Shown: positions 16,235-26,293, numbered from the stretch's first letter. The stretch is DNA of 48,896 nucleotides from Prochlorococcus sp. AH-736-L23 (GCA_028141225.1 JAOIPS010000009.1:1-48896); one strand, 5' to 3'. Notes: a model not told the origin generated them from the sequence alone. Numbers and translations: made by a program.

Positions 16235-17872
16235 ATGACTCAGATTAGTGTAATAAATATCAATTCTCCTTTTTTAGATCAAAAACCAGGTACTTCTGGT
16301 TTAAGAAAAAGTACTTTAAAGTTTCAGGAAGAACATTATCTAGAAGTTTTTATTGAAGCAATCTTACAATCTTTGGAAAATTTAAAAAGTTCAATATTAG
16401 TAGTTGGTGGTGATGGCAGATATGGCAATATTGAAGCAATAGAAAAAATTGTTCAAATATGCATTGCTCATAAAGTTCAAAAGGTTATTGTTCCAAGATC
16501 TGGTTTATTATCTACCCCTGCAACATCACATTTAATTAGAAAAGAAAACGCTATTGGTGGCATTATTCTTTCTGCAAGCCATAATCCTGGTGGGATTGAT
16601 GGGGACTTTGGAGTGAAATTGAATATTTCTAATGGTGGCCCTGCTCCTGAGATAATTACTAATAAAATTTTCAAGGCTTCACAATTACTAACTAGTTATA
16701 AAATTTGTAAAATTCAATTACCTGATTTTAGTGAATATGGAACTTATTCTTACGGTGAAACTACCTTAGAAATTATTGATGGATTAAAAGATTATTCTAA
16801 CTTAATGGAGAAAATTTTTGATTTTGATCAAATTAGTGATTTTTTAAAAAAAGACTTCTCGTTAATCTTTGATGCAATGAATGCGGTTACAGGCCCATAT
16901 GCAAAAAATATTTTTGTTGAAAAAATGGGTCTTGCTCATGATTGTGTCATGAATGGTAACCCGTTGAAAGATTTTGGAGGTTTACATCCTGATCCTAATC
17001 TTACTTACGCATCCCATTTAGCTGATTTGTTATTAAATAAAAAATCTTATAGTTTTGGTGCTGCATGCGATGGAGATGGAGATAGGAATATGATTTTAGG
17101 AAGTGGATGTTTTGTAAATCCTAGTGATAGCCTTGCAGTTCTCACTGCTAATACAAAATGTGTACCTGGTTATAAAGGTGGAATTACAGGTGTGGCACGA
17201 TCCATGCCAACTAGCTCAGCGGTTGATAATGTGGCTCGAGCATTAAATATACCTTGTTTCGAGACACCTACTGGTTGGAAGTTTTTTGGAAATCTTTTAG
17301 ATTCAAATCTTATTACTTTATGTGGAGAAGAAAGTTTCGGAACAGGTAGTAATCATGTGAGGGAGAAAGATGGACTATGGGCCGTTTTGTATTGGTTACA
17401 AGTTTTAGCTGAGAAAAAATGTTCGGTAAGTAATTTGATGCAGAATCATTGGAAACAATTTGGTAGGAATTATTATTCAAGACATGATTATGAGGCAATT
17501 CCTTCAAATATTGCTAATCAAATTTTTTCTAATCTAACCTCTATGCTCGAAAATTTGAAAGGAAATAGTTTTGCTGGCCATTTAGTTAAAATTGCAGATA
17601 ACTTTTCATATTTAGATCCAGTTGATAATTCCACAAGTGAAAATCAAGGTTTAAGATTGGTGCTTGATGATAATTCTCGAGTAATTGTGCGCCTCTCTGG
17701 AACTGGAACTAAGGGTGCAACATTAAGACTTTACTTTGAGAAATTTTTCAATCCTCAACAGAATCTTTCGTTAAATCCTCAGATCGCTTTGAAACCTCTA
17801 ATAAGTGATTTAGATGCTTTATTAAACATTTCAAAACTTACTCAAATGGAAACTCCTACAGTAATTACATAG
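16235..17872 (+). CDS. pgm: Phosphoglucomutase
   Basis: This interconverts glucose-1-phosphate and glucose-6-phosphate, linking glycogen and sugar nucleotides to central metabolism. The 545-aa chain carries the phosphoserine loop SASHNPGG with Ser115, the metal loop DGDGDR at 279-284, the sugar-binding loop GEESFGTGSNHVREKDG, and the C-terminal phosphate loop RLSGTGTKGAT. All four domains are present and complete. It is transcribed with RarA 33 bases downstream. Confidence 0.95.
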   Translation: MTQISVININSPFLDQKPGTSGLRKSTLKFQEEHYLEVFIEAILQSLENLKSSILVVGGDGRYGNIEAIEKIVQICIAHKVQKVIVPRSGLLSTPATSHLIRKENAIGGIILSASHNPGGIDGDFGVKLNISNGGPAPEIITNKIFKASQLLTSYKICKIQLPDFSEYGTYSYGETTLEIIDGLKDYSNLMEKIFDFDQISDFLKKDFSLIFDAMNAVTGPYAKNIFVEKMGLAHDCVMNGNPLKDFGGLHPDPNLTYASHLADLLLNKKSYSFGAACDGDGDRNMILGSGCFVNPSDSLAVLTANTKCVPGYKGGITGVARSMPTSSAVDNVARALNIPCFETPTGWKFFGNLLDSNLITLCGEESFGTGSNHVREKDGLWAVLYWLQVLAEKKCSVSNLMQNHWKQFGRNYYSRHDYEAIPSNIANQIFSNLTSMLENLKGNSFAGHLVKIADNFSYLDPVDNSTSENQGLRLVLDDNSRVIVRLSGTGTKGATLRLYFEKFFNPQQNLSLNPQIALKPLISDLDALLNISKLTQMETPTVIT

Positions 17873-17905
17873 AATTGAAAGTAATGATTTTTTGATTTTA
17901 TTTAT

Positions 17906-19195
17906 ATGCATTCAGAAAATTTATTTACTAATTATTCTCAAATAGAAAATAATGCACCTTTGGCAGATAAATTAAGGCCAAAGAATTTGGAAGATTTTTT
18001 TGGTCAACAACCAATCTTGAATGAGAATTCGCTTTTAAGAAGTGCAATATTAAACGATAAAATTAGTAATTTTATTTTTTCTGGTCCTCCCGGTGTTGGA
18101 AAAACTACCCTAATTGAAATTATTTCCTTTAATACTCGTTCGAAATTAATTAAGTTAAATGCAGTATTATCAAGTATTAAAGTATTAAGAAATGAAATCG
18201 CTAATGCAAAAGATAGATTAATAAATTCTAAGAGAAAAACAATTTTATTTATTGATGAGGTTCATAGATTTACATCAGTTCAGCAAGATGCTTTATTACC
18301 TTCAATAGAAAATGGAACTATAACTTTTATTGGTGCTACAACGGAAAACCCTTTCTTTGCTGTTAATAAAGCGCTTGTTAGTAGGTCTCGTGTTTTTACA
18401 TTACTTCCTTTGGCAGAAAATGATTTGCAGAAAATAATACAAAAAGTCATAACTCACTATTCCAAGAAAAAAGATTCAAAAAAGGTTTATTTAACACAAG
18501 ATGCTATGAGTCATTTAATTAAATTTTCTTGCGGCGATGCAAGAACATTAATCAATGCGCTAGAGATGGCCATAGAAACAATTGGTGAAAATGATGCTAA
18601 AGAAATCAACATTAATCTCTCAATAGCAGAGGATGCAATTCAAAAGAAAAATATTGTTTACGATAAAAATGGTCAAAATCATTACGATGTAATAAGTGCC
18701 TTTATCAAGTCCATAAGGGGTTCTGATCCAGATGCAACTTTATTCTGGCTTGCGAATATGCTGGAGGCTGGCGAAGATCCTAATTTTATTTTTAGAAGAT
18801 TACTTATTTCTGCCAGTGAAGATATTGGAATAGCTGATCCTAATGCCATAGTAGTTGTACAATCCTGTTGTAATGCTTTTGATAGAGTTGGTTTTCCAGA
18901 GGGATTATATTTTTTAACGCAGGCTTCTTTATATCTAGCTATCTCTCCAAAAAGTAATAGTACAAAAAGTATTTTTAAAGCAATTGAAACAATAAAATCT
19001 ACCAATGCTTTTGATGTTCCACTTCATTTAAAAAATAATTCTAATAGTTATGTCAATCCTCATAATTATCGAGGTAATTGGGTCGCACAAGAATATCTTC
19101 CCAAATCTTTAAGAGGTTTAAAAATATGGGAACCAAATAATAATGGGTGGGAAAAAACTCAATATGACGAATTGCTTAGAAGAAAAGAAAACTAA
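17906..19195 (+). CDS. rarA: RarA/MgsA-type AAA+ ATPase (replication-associated recombination)
   Basis: RarA proteins act at stalled replication forks and are related to the clamp-loader ATPases. The 429-aa chain begins with ADKLRPKNLEDFFGQ, has Walker A GPPGVGKT at 60-67, Walker B ILFIDEVH at 113-120, sensor 1 IGATTENPFFAVNKALVSRS, and a tetramerisation and C-terminal region with HLKNNSNSYVNPHNYRGNWVAQEYLP. It is not fused to another enzyme domain. Its last 4 bases overlap the convergent phosphopantetheinyl transferase gene through CTAA. Confidence 0.92.
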   Translation: MHSENLFTNYSQIENNAPLADKLRPKNLEDFFGQQPILNENSLLRSAILNDKISNFIFSGPPGVGKTTLIEIISFNTRSKLIKLNAVLSSIKVLRNEIANAKDRLINSKRKTILFIDEVHRFTSVQQDALLPSIENGTITFIGATTENPFFAVNKALVSRSRVFTLLPLAENDLQKIIQKVITHYSKKKDSKKVYLTQDAMSHLIKFSCGDARTLINALEMAIETIGENDAKEININLSIAEDAIQKKNIVYDKNGQNHYDVISAFIKSIRGSDPDATLFWLANMLEAGEDPNFIFRRLLISASEDIGIADPNAIVVVQSCCNAFDRVGFPEGLYFLTQASLYLAISPKSNSTKSIFKAIETIKSTNAFDVPLHLKNNSNSYVNPHNYRGNWVAQEYLPKSLRGLKIWEPNNNGWEKTQYDELLRRKEN

Positions 19196-19848
19196 AAATT
19201 TTTCAAACAACAAATAATCTCAGGATTTAAAGAAGTTTTTTCTTCATAGGCTAAAGCGATAGTCCAATTATGAAAGTTAATCTTTGAATAATTTAAATGT
19301 ATGTTTTTCTTTTTATGAATTAACTCTTTTGGCTTTTCAAAATATTGCCAATGGTTAATGTCTTTAGCTAATTTTCCATGATCCCATTTTATAGCAGCTT
19401 CAACAGCACACCATTGATTTAGTATCATATTTTTTGTCAAATTATTATTATGGTTTGATTTATTGGTATGAAAAAAATATTTTTCTGCAAATTTTATATG
19501 GTTAAAATCTCTATCTGTTCTCTCAATATCAATCCCTATTTTGTTTTGATGCCAGACTATAATAATTGCATCTTTACAATGGCTTAAACTGATATTTCCC
19601 ATTCCTGAGGGTAAGCTTGGAGGTTCTCCAGGATGAGCATTAATTGGAATTTTGAGGGGATCTAAATCAAAAAGTGTTGAAAGTGATTGTCGCATATAAG
19701 CTCTTGTTTCTAAAAAAATTTTTGATCTTGAACTTGTTAGTTTTTTTGCAGTTTTAATTTCCTCTACCGTTGCGAATTCTTGCACACCTTTAATCTCATA
19801 AAACCAAATTTTTGGTATTTTATATTTATACTTATTTAATAATTTCAA
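19192..19848 (-). CDS. 4'-phosphopantetheinyl transferase (Sfp/HetI type)
   Basis: This transfers phosphopantetheine from CoA to a serine of a carrier protein, most likely the fatty-acid acyl carrier protein. The 218-aa chain has ISLSHCKDAIIIVW, the magnesium motif IGIDIERTDR and the second motif WCAVEAAIKWDHGKL. The first Lys of the usual W/FxxKEAxxK is Val here, while the Glu and last Lys remain. The only workable start is TTG at 19848, whose last base is the A of the divergent bcp ATG, so the two genes have no separate promoter space. Confidence 0.88.
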   Translation of the reverse strand: MKLLNKYKYKIPKIWFYEIKGVQEFATVEEIKTAKKLTSSRSKIFLETRAYMRQSLSTLFDLDPLKIPINAHPGEPPSLPSGMGNISLSHCKDAIIIVWHQNKIGIDIERTDRDFNHIKFAEKYFFHTNKSNHNNNLTKNMILNQWCAVEAAIKWDHGKLAKDINHWQYFEKPKELIHKKKNIHLNYSKINFHNWTIALAYEEKTSLNPEIICCLKNF

Positions 19849-20315
19849 TGGCTCTTAAGGTTGGCGACAAAGCTCCAGAATTTAAATTAAAAGATTCTTT
19901 TGAGAAAGAAGTTTCTCTTAGTGATTTTAAAGGTAAAAGAATAATACTATATTTTTATCCAAAAGATAATACTCCAGGATGTACTAAAGAAGCATGTAAT
20001 TTTAAGGAGAATTGGGATTTATTCCAAAAAAATAATATTGTTGTTCTTGGTATTAGTAAAGATAATGCATCCTCTCATCAGAAGTTTATAGAAAAATTTA
20101 ATTTACCTTTTATTCTTTTAACTGATCCTGAACCTTTTAAAGTTTCTTCTGATTACGATAGTTATGGACTTAAGAAATTCATGGGGAAAGAATATATGGG
20201 AATGATGAGAAACACTTTTTTGATCGATACTGATGGCAATATCGAAAAAATCTACTTAAAGGTAAAAGCAGCAATAATGGCTGATCATATAATTGCAGAC
20301 CTTGGGTTAAGCTAA
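19848..20315 (+). CDS. bcp: Thioredoxin-dependent peroxiredoxin, Bcp/PrxQ type
   Basis: This reduces hydroperoxides using thioredoxin. The 155-aa chain starts MALKVGDKAPEF and has the Bcp motif DNTPGCTKEACNF, with peroxidatic Cys45 and resolving Cys50 as in atypical 2-Cys PrxQ enzymes. I use ATG at 19848; a longer frame from a TTG at 19812 adds an unlikely hydrophobic leader. The 3' end overlaps coaX by 4 bases through CTAA. Cyanobacterial PrxQ proteins serve in oxidative-stress defence. Confidence 0.94.
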   Translation: MALKVGDKAPEFKLKDSFEKEVSLSDFKGKRIILYFYPKDNTPGCTKEACNFKENWDLFQKNNIVVLGISKDNASSHQKFIEKFNLPFILLTDPEPFKVSSDYDSYGLKKFMGKEYMGMMRNTFLIDTDGNIEKIYLKVKAAIMADHIIADLGLS

Positions 20316-21001
20316 TTTTTTATTGACAGGTGGTGAATAATCATCCCCTCCATAACTAAATTAGGAGCATTGATAATATTTTCATTTTGAGTCTTTAAAG
20401 ATTTTGTGAGGAGTTCAGAGTCTCCTCCACAAATTACTAAAATGTCGTTTGCAGGATTAAATAAACTATTAATCACACTAGTAAGAGAGTTGATTACTCC
20501 TTTTAAAATTGCTTCTTCTGTATTTATTAAAAAATCTTTGATCGGAATATCATATTTTTTGGGAACTGTAAGATTTTTTGTATTTTGTTCCATTGACTTT
20601 AATTGTGTTAGAAAACCTGGAGTAAGTTGTCCTCCAATAATAAATCCATTTGAATTCAATTTTGTTATCGATAATATTGTTCCAAAATCTGCAATTAGCA
20701 AATCTTTTTTTAGAGGGTTTTCAATACTTTTTTGAGCAGCGAGACAAGCAAGAGCTCTATCAATTCCAAAATAATCAGGAAGATTTGATAAATGAATATC
20801 TTTAGTTTTTATCTCATTTTCTTTTTTCAACAAAAAATTTGGTAGTTTTCCTACAGAAGCCCAAATTAATTGATCAAGATCTATATTTTCGGGAACTTTC
20901 CCCTCTTTTTTGGTATGAAAGAATTTAGATTGATTTTTAGAATATTTTGCCCAATGAAGCCTACTATTGCCTACTAATAAAAAATTTATATCTGAGACCA
21001 T
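20312..21001 (-). CDS. coaX: Type III pantothenate kinase
   Basis: This phosphorylates pantothenate, the first step of CoA synthesis. The 229-aa chain has NSRLHWAKY near the start, ADFGTILSITKLN and GGQLTPGFLTQLKSMEQNT in the middle, and ICGGDSELL near the end, typical of the ASKHA-fold CoaX family. It is slightly shorter than many CoaX (about 250 aa), the N-terminal phosphate loop being brief. cysH lies just upstream, with 15 bases between them, so the two are probably co-transcribed. The phosphopantetheinyl transferase gene that uses CoA is one gene away. Confidence 0.88.
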   Translation of the reverse strand: MVSDINFLLVGNSRLHWAKYSKNQSKFFHTKKEGKVPENIDLDQLIWASVGKLPNFLLKKENEIKTKDIHLSNLPDYFGIDRALACLAAQKSIENPLKKDLLIADFGTILSITKLNSNGFIIGGQLTPGFLTQLKSMEQNTKNLTVPKKYDIPIKDFLINTEEAILKGVINSLTSVINSLFNPANDILVICGGDSELLTKSLKTQNENIINAPNLVMEGMIIHHLSIKN

Positions 21002-21016
21002 TGTTCTATGATCAAC

Positions 21017-21739
21017 TTAATTATTTGTATGTATTCCACATTCTTGTTTAATCCCCCCAAATCTTGTATCTCTGCCCTTTGTTTCAATACCATCGGGTCT
21101 GCTTGAATGCCAATCACCTACAGAAGAATAACCTTTGATAAAAAGAGGATGGGCAGGTAAATTATTCTCTTCCATATAATAAAAAATATCTTTATTTGTC
21201 CAATTTAATAAAGGTCTTAAAGAGAGTCTTTGACGAATTATATCTAGGAATTTCATTTTGTTTCTATTGTCTGTTTGACTTGATCTAACACCGCTTGCCC
21301 AGCAAGAAATATTATATTTTTTTAGACCATTTTCTAAAGGTCTTATTTTTCTCAATTCATGATACTTATCTAGATCACTTTCTTTATTTGTTTCCCAAAG
21401 TTTTCCGTATTTGGCCTCCATTCTAGCTGGAGATAATTCACTTTGCAGAACTTCAACTTCTAGGGATAAATTATCAATAAGCTTTTCAGCGTAATGGTAT
21501 GTTTCTGGAGGCAGGTAACCTGTATCTATCCAAAATATTTTGATTTTTTTTTGTAGAAATAATTTACTTACGATATGTAAAAGGACTGACGACTGTATAC
21601 CAAAACTTGTTGTAATAGCAAATTGATTATCAAATTTTTCATAACCCCACGAAAGCATTTCTTCAGGATTCATATCTACTAGTTCTTGATTATGTTTCCT
21701 CAAGTTCGTTTGATTATCTTTTTGGATTTTTTCAATCAT
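21017..21739 (-). CDS. cysH: Phosphoadenylyl-sulfate reductase
   Basis: This reduces PAPS (or APS) to sulfite with thioredoxin in assimilatory sulfate reduction. The 240-aa chain has SFGIQSSVLLHIVS, FWIDTGYLPPETY, and the C-terminal catalytic motif ECGIH. It lacks the CC...CxxC cysteines that bind the 4Fe-4S cluster in APS reductases, which favours PAPS as substrate. The start is ATG at 21739. It diverges from the NDH-2 gene with 94 bases between starts. Confidence 0.94.
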   Translation of the reverse strand: MIEKIQKDNQTNLRKHNQELVDMNPEEMLSWGYEKFDNQFAITTSFGIQSSVLLHIVSKLFLQKKIKIFWIDTGYLPPETYHYAEKLIDNLSLEVEVLQSELSPARMEAKYGKLWETNKESDLDKYHELRKIRPLENGLKKYNISCWASGVRSSQTDNRNKMKFLDIIRQRLSLRPLLNWTNKDIFYYMEENNLPAHPLFIKGYSSVGDWHSSRPDGIETKGRDTRFGGIKQECGIHTNN

Positions 21740-21833
21740 TCTGGATTTGGTTATGAGTTTAATGTTATTTCGCTTAATTTAAAAATTATTCGTATAGTTT
21801 AATAATACATTTACGGATAACAATATTTCTCTA

Positions 21834-23027
21834 ATGAAATCAATACAAAAACCAATAGTAATAGTTGGAGCAGGTTTTGCGGGTATGACATTTGCTTTGA
21901 GTTTAAAGAATCTTAATCCTTCTTTACCGATTCTTGTAGTTGATTCTGAGACTAACTTTATATTTAAGCCCTTAATGTACGAAGTTTTAAGTAAAGAAAT
22001 AAGAAGTTGGGAAGCCACTCCAAAATTTAGAAATATTTTTTCTGATGCGGGCATAACTTTTCTAAGAAATTGTTTGACTAAAATTTCTTTTAAAGAAAAT
22101 ATTCTTGAATTTAGTGACAATTTAAAATTAAGTTATCATTATCTTGTTATCTGTACAGGATCTATTCCAAATAGTTTGTTAATAAAAGGTGTAGATGAAA
22201 ATTGTTATTTTTTTAATGATGGTCACGATCTAAATAAATTAAATTCTTTTTTGAAGAAATCACAAGATGCTAGGTTGCATAAAAAGTTATTCATAGTTGG
22301 AGGTGGTCCCTCTGGTATTGAATTGGCATGCAAAATTAAAGATATATTTTCAGACCAATTTGAAATTAATGTAATAGAAAAATCAAATGAAATCCTCAAT
22401 AAAAACAAAATTTTTAATAGAGAGCAAGCAGAGAAGGCATTAGAAAAAAGAAAAATAAACGTTCTTTTGAATTCCATAGTTAAAGAAGTCTCAGAAACTA
22501 AAATTAGTATTTCTAGTGAGGCAGGAATAACTTCTTTGGATAAAGATATTGTTATTTGGACTGCAGGTGTTAAACCTAATTTGTCTTACTTAGAAACTGA
22601 TCAAATAACAAAAAAATTTGGACGAATTCTAGTTAATAATAATTTGCAAATAGAAAAATATAAAAACTGTTTTGCTATTGGTGATATTTCAGTTATTGAA
22701 GGAATGGAGGATTTACCTATAACTGCTCAAGTCGCTATGCAAGAAGGAAATCATCTTGCTAAAAATTTAGAACTTTTAATTCAAGGAAAGGATCTTCTAC
22801 CTTTTGAATTTAAAGACAATGGTGAAATGATTAGCTTAGGAATAGGCGAAGCTTCAATTTCCGGGCTTGGTGTTACTTTATCTGGGAAATTGGCTTTTGA
22901 GGCAAGAAGACTAATATATGCCTCCAAGTTGCCTGATATTACTGAAAGCTTAAAATCTGCATCTTCATGGATTTTCCAAAAAAAATCTATTTTTAAAAAG
23001 TTTCTTAAAAAAGATAATTCCAATTAA
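21834..23027 (+). CDS. ndbB: Type II NAD(P)H dehydrogenase (NDH-2)
   Basis: This single-subunit flavoprotein oxidises NAD(P)H and passes electrons to plastoquinone or another quinone without pumping protons. The 397-aa chain has an FAD Rossmann loop GAGFAG at 12-17, a second nucleotide-binding loop VGGGPSGIELA near 156, and the FAD-contacting AIGDIS...PITAQVAMQEG. The C-terminus is amphipathic with aromatic and basic residues, consistent with membrane attachment. The paralogue (ndbA, B or C) cannot be fixed from sequence alone. It precedes the DASS transporter by 49 bases on the same strand. Confidence 0.85.
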   Translation: MKSIQKPIVIVGAGFAGMTFALSLKNLNPSLPILVVDSETNFIFKPLMYEVLSKEIRSWEATPKFRNIFSDAGITFLRNCLTKISFKENILEFSDNLKLSYHYLVICTGSIPNSLLIKGVDENCYFFNDGHDLNKLNSFLKKSQDARLHKKLFIVGGGPSGIELACKIKDIFSDQFEINVIEKSNEILNKNKIFNREQAEKALEKRKINVLLNSIVKEVSETKISISSEAGITSLDKDIVIWTAGVKPNLSYLETDQITKKFGRILVNNNLQIEKYKNCFAIGDISVIEGMEDLPITAQVAMQEGNHLAKNLELLIQGKDLLPFEFKDNGEMISLGIGEASISGLGVTLSGKLAFEARRLIYASKLPDITESLKSASSWIFQKKSIFKKFLKKDNSN

Positions 23028-23076
23028 ACTTTTTTGAAATTTTGTTTTTGGGTATATTGAGTTAAATAAGTTTTGT

Positions 23077-24885
23077 ATGAATTTAATTGCAGTAGTTATT
23101 AATAATTTTGATGCACTTATAACGGTAGTTGTTTTAATAATGTCAATAATTTTATTTATTAAAAATACTATTGCGCCAGAATTGACTGGTTTGTTATGTG
23201 TTGGAATATTCATAGCTACAGGGGTCCTTTCTCCTGAAAAAGCTTTAGCTGGATTTGGTAGCCCATCCTTAATTACTCTTATGGGTTTATTTGCAGTTTC
23301 TTCTGCATTATTTAAAAGTGGTGCTTTAGACAGAGTAAGAGAATTGATTTCTTCTGAAGGTATTAAAACTCCAAGGAAATTAATTTCTTTAATAGCTTTT
23401 TTGATTGCTCCAATATCTGGAATTGTACCCAATACTCCTGTAGTTGCATCTTTGTTACCCATAATTGAAGGTTGGTGCGAGCGGAGAAATATATCACCAT
23501 CAAAAGTTTTATTACCTCTTTCTTTTGCTACTTTACTAGGTGGAACCCTGACATTATTGGGGAGCTCAGTAAATCTTCTTGTAAGTGACATTAGCCAGCA
23601 ATTAGGTTATGGAGCTTTGGAATTATTTAGTTTGACTTCAATCGGAATCCCTGTATGGCTTATAGGTACAACCTATTTGATTCTTGTTTCTGACGTGCTT
23701 TTGCCAGACAGAGGAAGAGATAAGGAATTTATTAAAAATGGTGATTTGAATATATATTTTACTGAAATTACTATTCCCTCTACCTCAGAATTAGTTGGAC
23801 AATCTGTCAGAAATAGTAGATTGCAAAGACGATTTGACGTTGATGTTCTGGAATTGCAACGAAATGGAAAAGTTATTCTTCCCCCTTTGGCTGATAGAAA
23901 GATTGAACCGGATGATAGATTAATAATCCGCGTTACAAGGGCAGACTTATTTAGGCTTCAGCAGGAACACACCATTCTGTTAGGTGAAAACAAAACATCT
24001 TTAGATGGAGCTAATGTTTTCTCAGATGATGAAGGTACTAAGACCTTTGAAGCTCTTTTACCAGCTGGCTCAACACTTGCTGGTGCAAGTTTGAGAGAAT
24101 TAAGATTTAGGCAGCGTCATAATGCAACAGTTTTGGCACTAAGAAGGGGTCAACAAACTGTTCAGGAGAGATTAGGCCAAGCTGTTTTAAGGGCTGGAGA
24201 TGTTTTATTATTGCAAGCACCGTTAGATTCAATAAGAGGTTTGCAAGCTAGTAATGACTTACTTATTTTAGATCAATTCGAAGATGATTTACCTTTCTTG
24301 ATAAAAAAACCTATATCTATTGGAATTGCGATAGGAATGGTTGTTTTGCCTTCCATTTCTAATATTCCATTAGTAGGTTCAGTCCTTTTAGCAGTCATTG
24401 CTATGGTTGCTTGTGGATGTTTAAGACCTGCAGAGATACAAAAATCAATTAGGTTAGACGTCATTTTATTGTTGGGATCTCTATCATGCTTTAGTGTTGC
24501 TATGCAAGTAACAGGATTAGCAGATTTAATTGCTGTCAATCTAAACTTTGCCCTTAATGGAATGCCTCTGTATTTTGCACTAGTCCTAATTTTTATATCG
24601 ACAGTTATTCTTACACAATTTATAAGTAATGCTGCTTCGGTTGCTTTGATTTTACCTGTTGCTATTGAATTCTCAAATGTTTTAGGGATTTCACCAAGTG
24701 CTTTAATAATGCTTGTTTTATTTGGTGCAAGTCAATCTTTCTTGACTCCAATGGGTTATCAAACAAATTTAATGGTTTATGGTCCTGGAAGATATAGGTT
24801 TTTTGATATCGCAAAATACGGAGCTGGATTAACACTTATAATGTCTCTTACAGTACCAGCATTGATAATTTTAAATTACGGGTAA
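23077..24885 (+). CDS. DASS/SLC13-family transporter with two RCK-C (TrkA-C) domains, possible Na+/sulfate symporter
   Basis: The 602-aa chain has an N-terminal set of membrane helices (about 10-210), two soluble RCK-C-type domains (about 223-300 and 322-395, ending ADRKIEPDDRLIIRV and LRAGDVLLLQAP), then a second helix set. The sodium-site region QFISNAASVALILPV is near 515. This layout is that of the SLT/SAC1-type DASS carriers known from algae and cyanobacteria, which take up sulfate with Na+. Sulfate is an inference, helped by cysH lying close by. RCK-C domains bind ligands that may gate transport. ktrB follows 4 bases later, so they are co-transcribed. Confidence 0.85.
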   Translation: MNLIAVVINNFDALITVVVLIMSIILFIKNTIAPELTGLLCVGIFIATGVLSPEKALAGFGSPSLITLMGLFAVSSALFKSGALDRVRELISSEGIKTPRKLISLIAFLIAPISGIVPNTPVVASLLPIIEGWCERRNISPSKVLLPLSFATLLGGTLTLLGSSVNLLVSDISQQLGYGALELFSLTSIGIPVWLIGTTYLILVSDVLLPDRGRDKEFIKNGDLNIYFTEITIPSTSELVGQSVRNSRLQRRFDVDVLELQRNGKVILPPLADRKIEPDDRLIIRVTRADLFRLQQEHTILLGENKTSLDGANVFSDDEGTKTFEALLPAGSTLAGASLRELRFRQRHNATVLALRRGQQTVQERLGQAVLRAGDVLLLQAPLDSIRGLQASNDLLILDQFEDDLPFLIKKPISIGIAIGMVVLPSISNIPLVGSVLLAVIAMVACGCLRPAEIQKSIRLDVILLLGSLSCFSVAMQVTGLADLIAVNLNFALNGMPLYFALVLIFISTVILTQFISNAASVALILPVAIEFSNVLGISPSALIMLVLFGASQSFLTPMGYQTNLMVYGPGRYRFFDIAKYGAGLTLIMSLTVPALIILNYG

Positions 24886-24889
24886 TATC

Positions 24890-26293
24890 GTGAAATTCAC
24901 AACTAAGGTTTATAAGTTAAAAGATGCTTACAAAAAGCTATCTGTGCCTCAATTTACCATTGTTACAGGCTTATTTATTATTTGCCTTGGAACTTTAATT
25001 TTGAGTTCTCCATTATGTTCATCTTCAAAGGTTGGCTTGTGGGAAGCATTTTTTACATCTACTTCTGCCATTACTGTAACTGGTTTAACCATAATAGATA
25101 TTGGTGATGATTTAAATTTCTTTGGCCAGGTTTTCTTGGCGTTTATGCTTTTATCAGGTGGTCTAGGATTAATGGCTATTACAACATTTTTACAAGGTTT
25201 TGTTGTGAAGGGGACAAAGCTAAGAACTAGATTAGATAAAGGAAAGACTCTAGATGAATTTGGAGTTGGAGGAATTGGTCGAACTTTTCAAAGCATTGCT
25301 ATTACAGCGACTTGTATCATATCCTTTGGGGCAATTGTTTTATATGCTTTTGGATTTGCAGACATTCAAAATAATTGGGAAAGACTATGGTCCTCGATTT
25401 TTCACAGCATATCTGCGTATAATAATGCAGGATTTTCTTTAAGTTCAAATAGTCTCCAAGACTATAGAACAAATTATTTGGTGAATATTGTTTTTGTTTT
25501 TCTAATTGTTATGGGTGGATTGGGATGGCGAGTTATTGATGATATTTGGATTAATAAAAAAAATCTTTCTTATAAAAAATTAAGTCTTCATTCCAGACTA
25601 GTTATTAGGACAAGTTTGTCTCTAATATTATTTGGATCATTAGGATTCTTTATCACTGAATCATTGCTCAATAGTCAATTTTTTAATGATTTGAATTTGT
25701 TTGAACGGTTATTGTCATCAATTTTTGAAACAGTAAGTGCAAGAACTGCCGGCTTTACAAATTATCCAATCTCCTTGAACTCTATATCAGATACTGGCTT
25801 ATTGTTATTAATGACTTTGATGTTTATTGGAGCAAGTACTGGAGGTACTGGTGGAGGCATTAAAACAACTACATTTATTGCTTTAATGGCTGCAACTAGA
25901 TCAACTTTAAGAGGTCAGAAAGATGTAATTATTAGCAATAGATTAATTTCAGATAAAGTTATTCTAAAGGCAGTTGGAATCACAGTTGGATCTTTGCTTT
26001 TTGTTCTTTTAATGGCAATGTTGCTTAGTACAACAAATACGTTTGTTGAGAGAGAATCTTTCACATTTCTAGAAATTCTGTTCACTTGCATATCTGCATT
26101 TGCAACTGTTGGTTTTGATATTGGTTTAACTGCAAAACTAAATCATTTTGGCCAATTTATTCTTATTGTCGGAATGTTTGTGGGCAGACTTGGGATCCTT
26201 TTGCTTTTAAGTGCACTTTGGCAGGCTCTTTATAAGAGTAGAATAGATAGACAAAAGAGAATTGGCTATCCTAGGGCTGATCTTTATGTTTAG
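24890..26293 (+). CDS. ktrB: Na+-dependent K+ uptake channel subunit KtrB/TrkH type
   Basis: This 467-aa integral membrane protein has the four pore-loop repeats of the Trk/Ktr/HKT superfamily. The filter glycines can be read at TSAITVTGL, SAYNNAGF, SARTAGFT and SAFATVGFD, all intact, giving a K+-type filter. The glycine-rich stretch STGGTGGGIKTTT precedes the third-to-fourth repeat link. The start is GTG at 24890. It requires the cytosolic ring protein encoded 18 bases downstream. Confidence 0.92.
   Translation: MKFTTKVYKLKDAYKKLSVPQFTIVTGLFIICLGTLILSSPLCSSSKVGLWEAFFTSTSAITVTGLTIIDIGDDLNFFGQVFLAFMLLSGGLGLMAITTFLQGFVVKGTKLRTRLDKGKTLDEFGVGGIGRTFQSIAITATCIISFGAIVLYAFGFADIQNNWERLWSSIFHSISAYNNAGFSLSSNSLQDYRTNYLVNIVFVFLIVMGGLGWRVIDDIWINKKNLSYKKLSLHSRLVIRTSLSLILFGSLGFFITESLLNSQFFNDLNLFERLLSSIFETVSARTAGFTNYPISLNSISDTGLLLLMTLMFIGASTGGTGGGIKTTTFIALMAATRSTLRGQKDVIISNRLISDKVILKAVGITVGSLLFVLLMAMLLSTTNTFVERESFTFLEILFTCISAFATVGFDIGLTAKLNHFGQFILIVGMFVGRLGILLLLSALWQALYKSRIDRQKRIGYPRADLYV

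Noticed and set aside
22781..23023. 80-aa minus-strand frame
   Set aside because: Antisense shadow of NDH-2.
22965..23591. 208-aa minus-strand frame
   Set aside because: It is antisense to the NDH-2 end and the DASS gene, without family motifs; the plus-strand proteins are clear.
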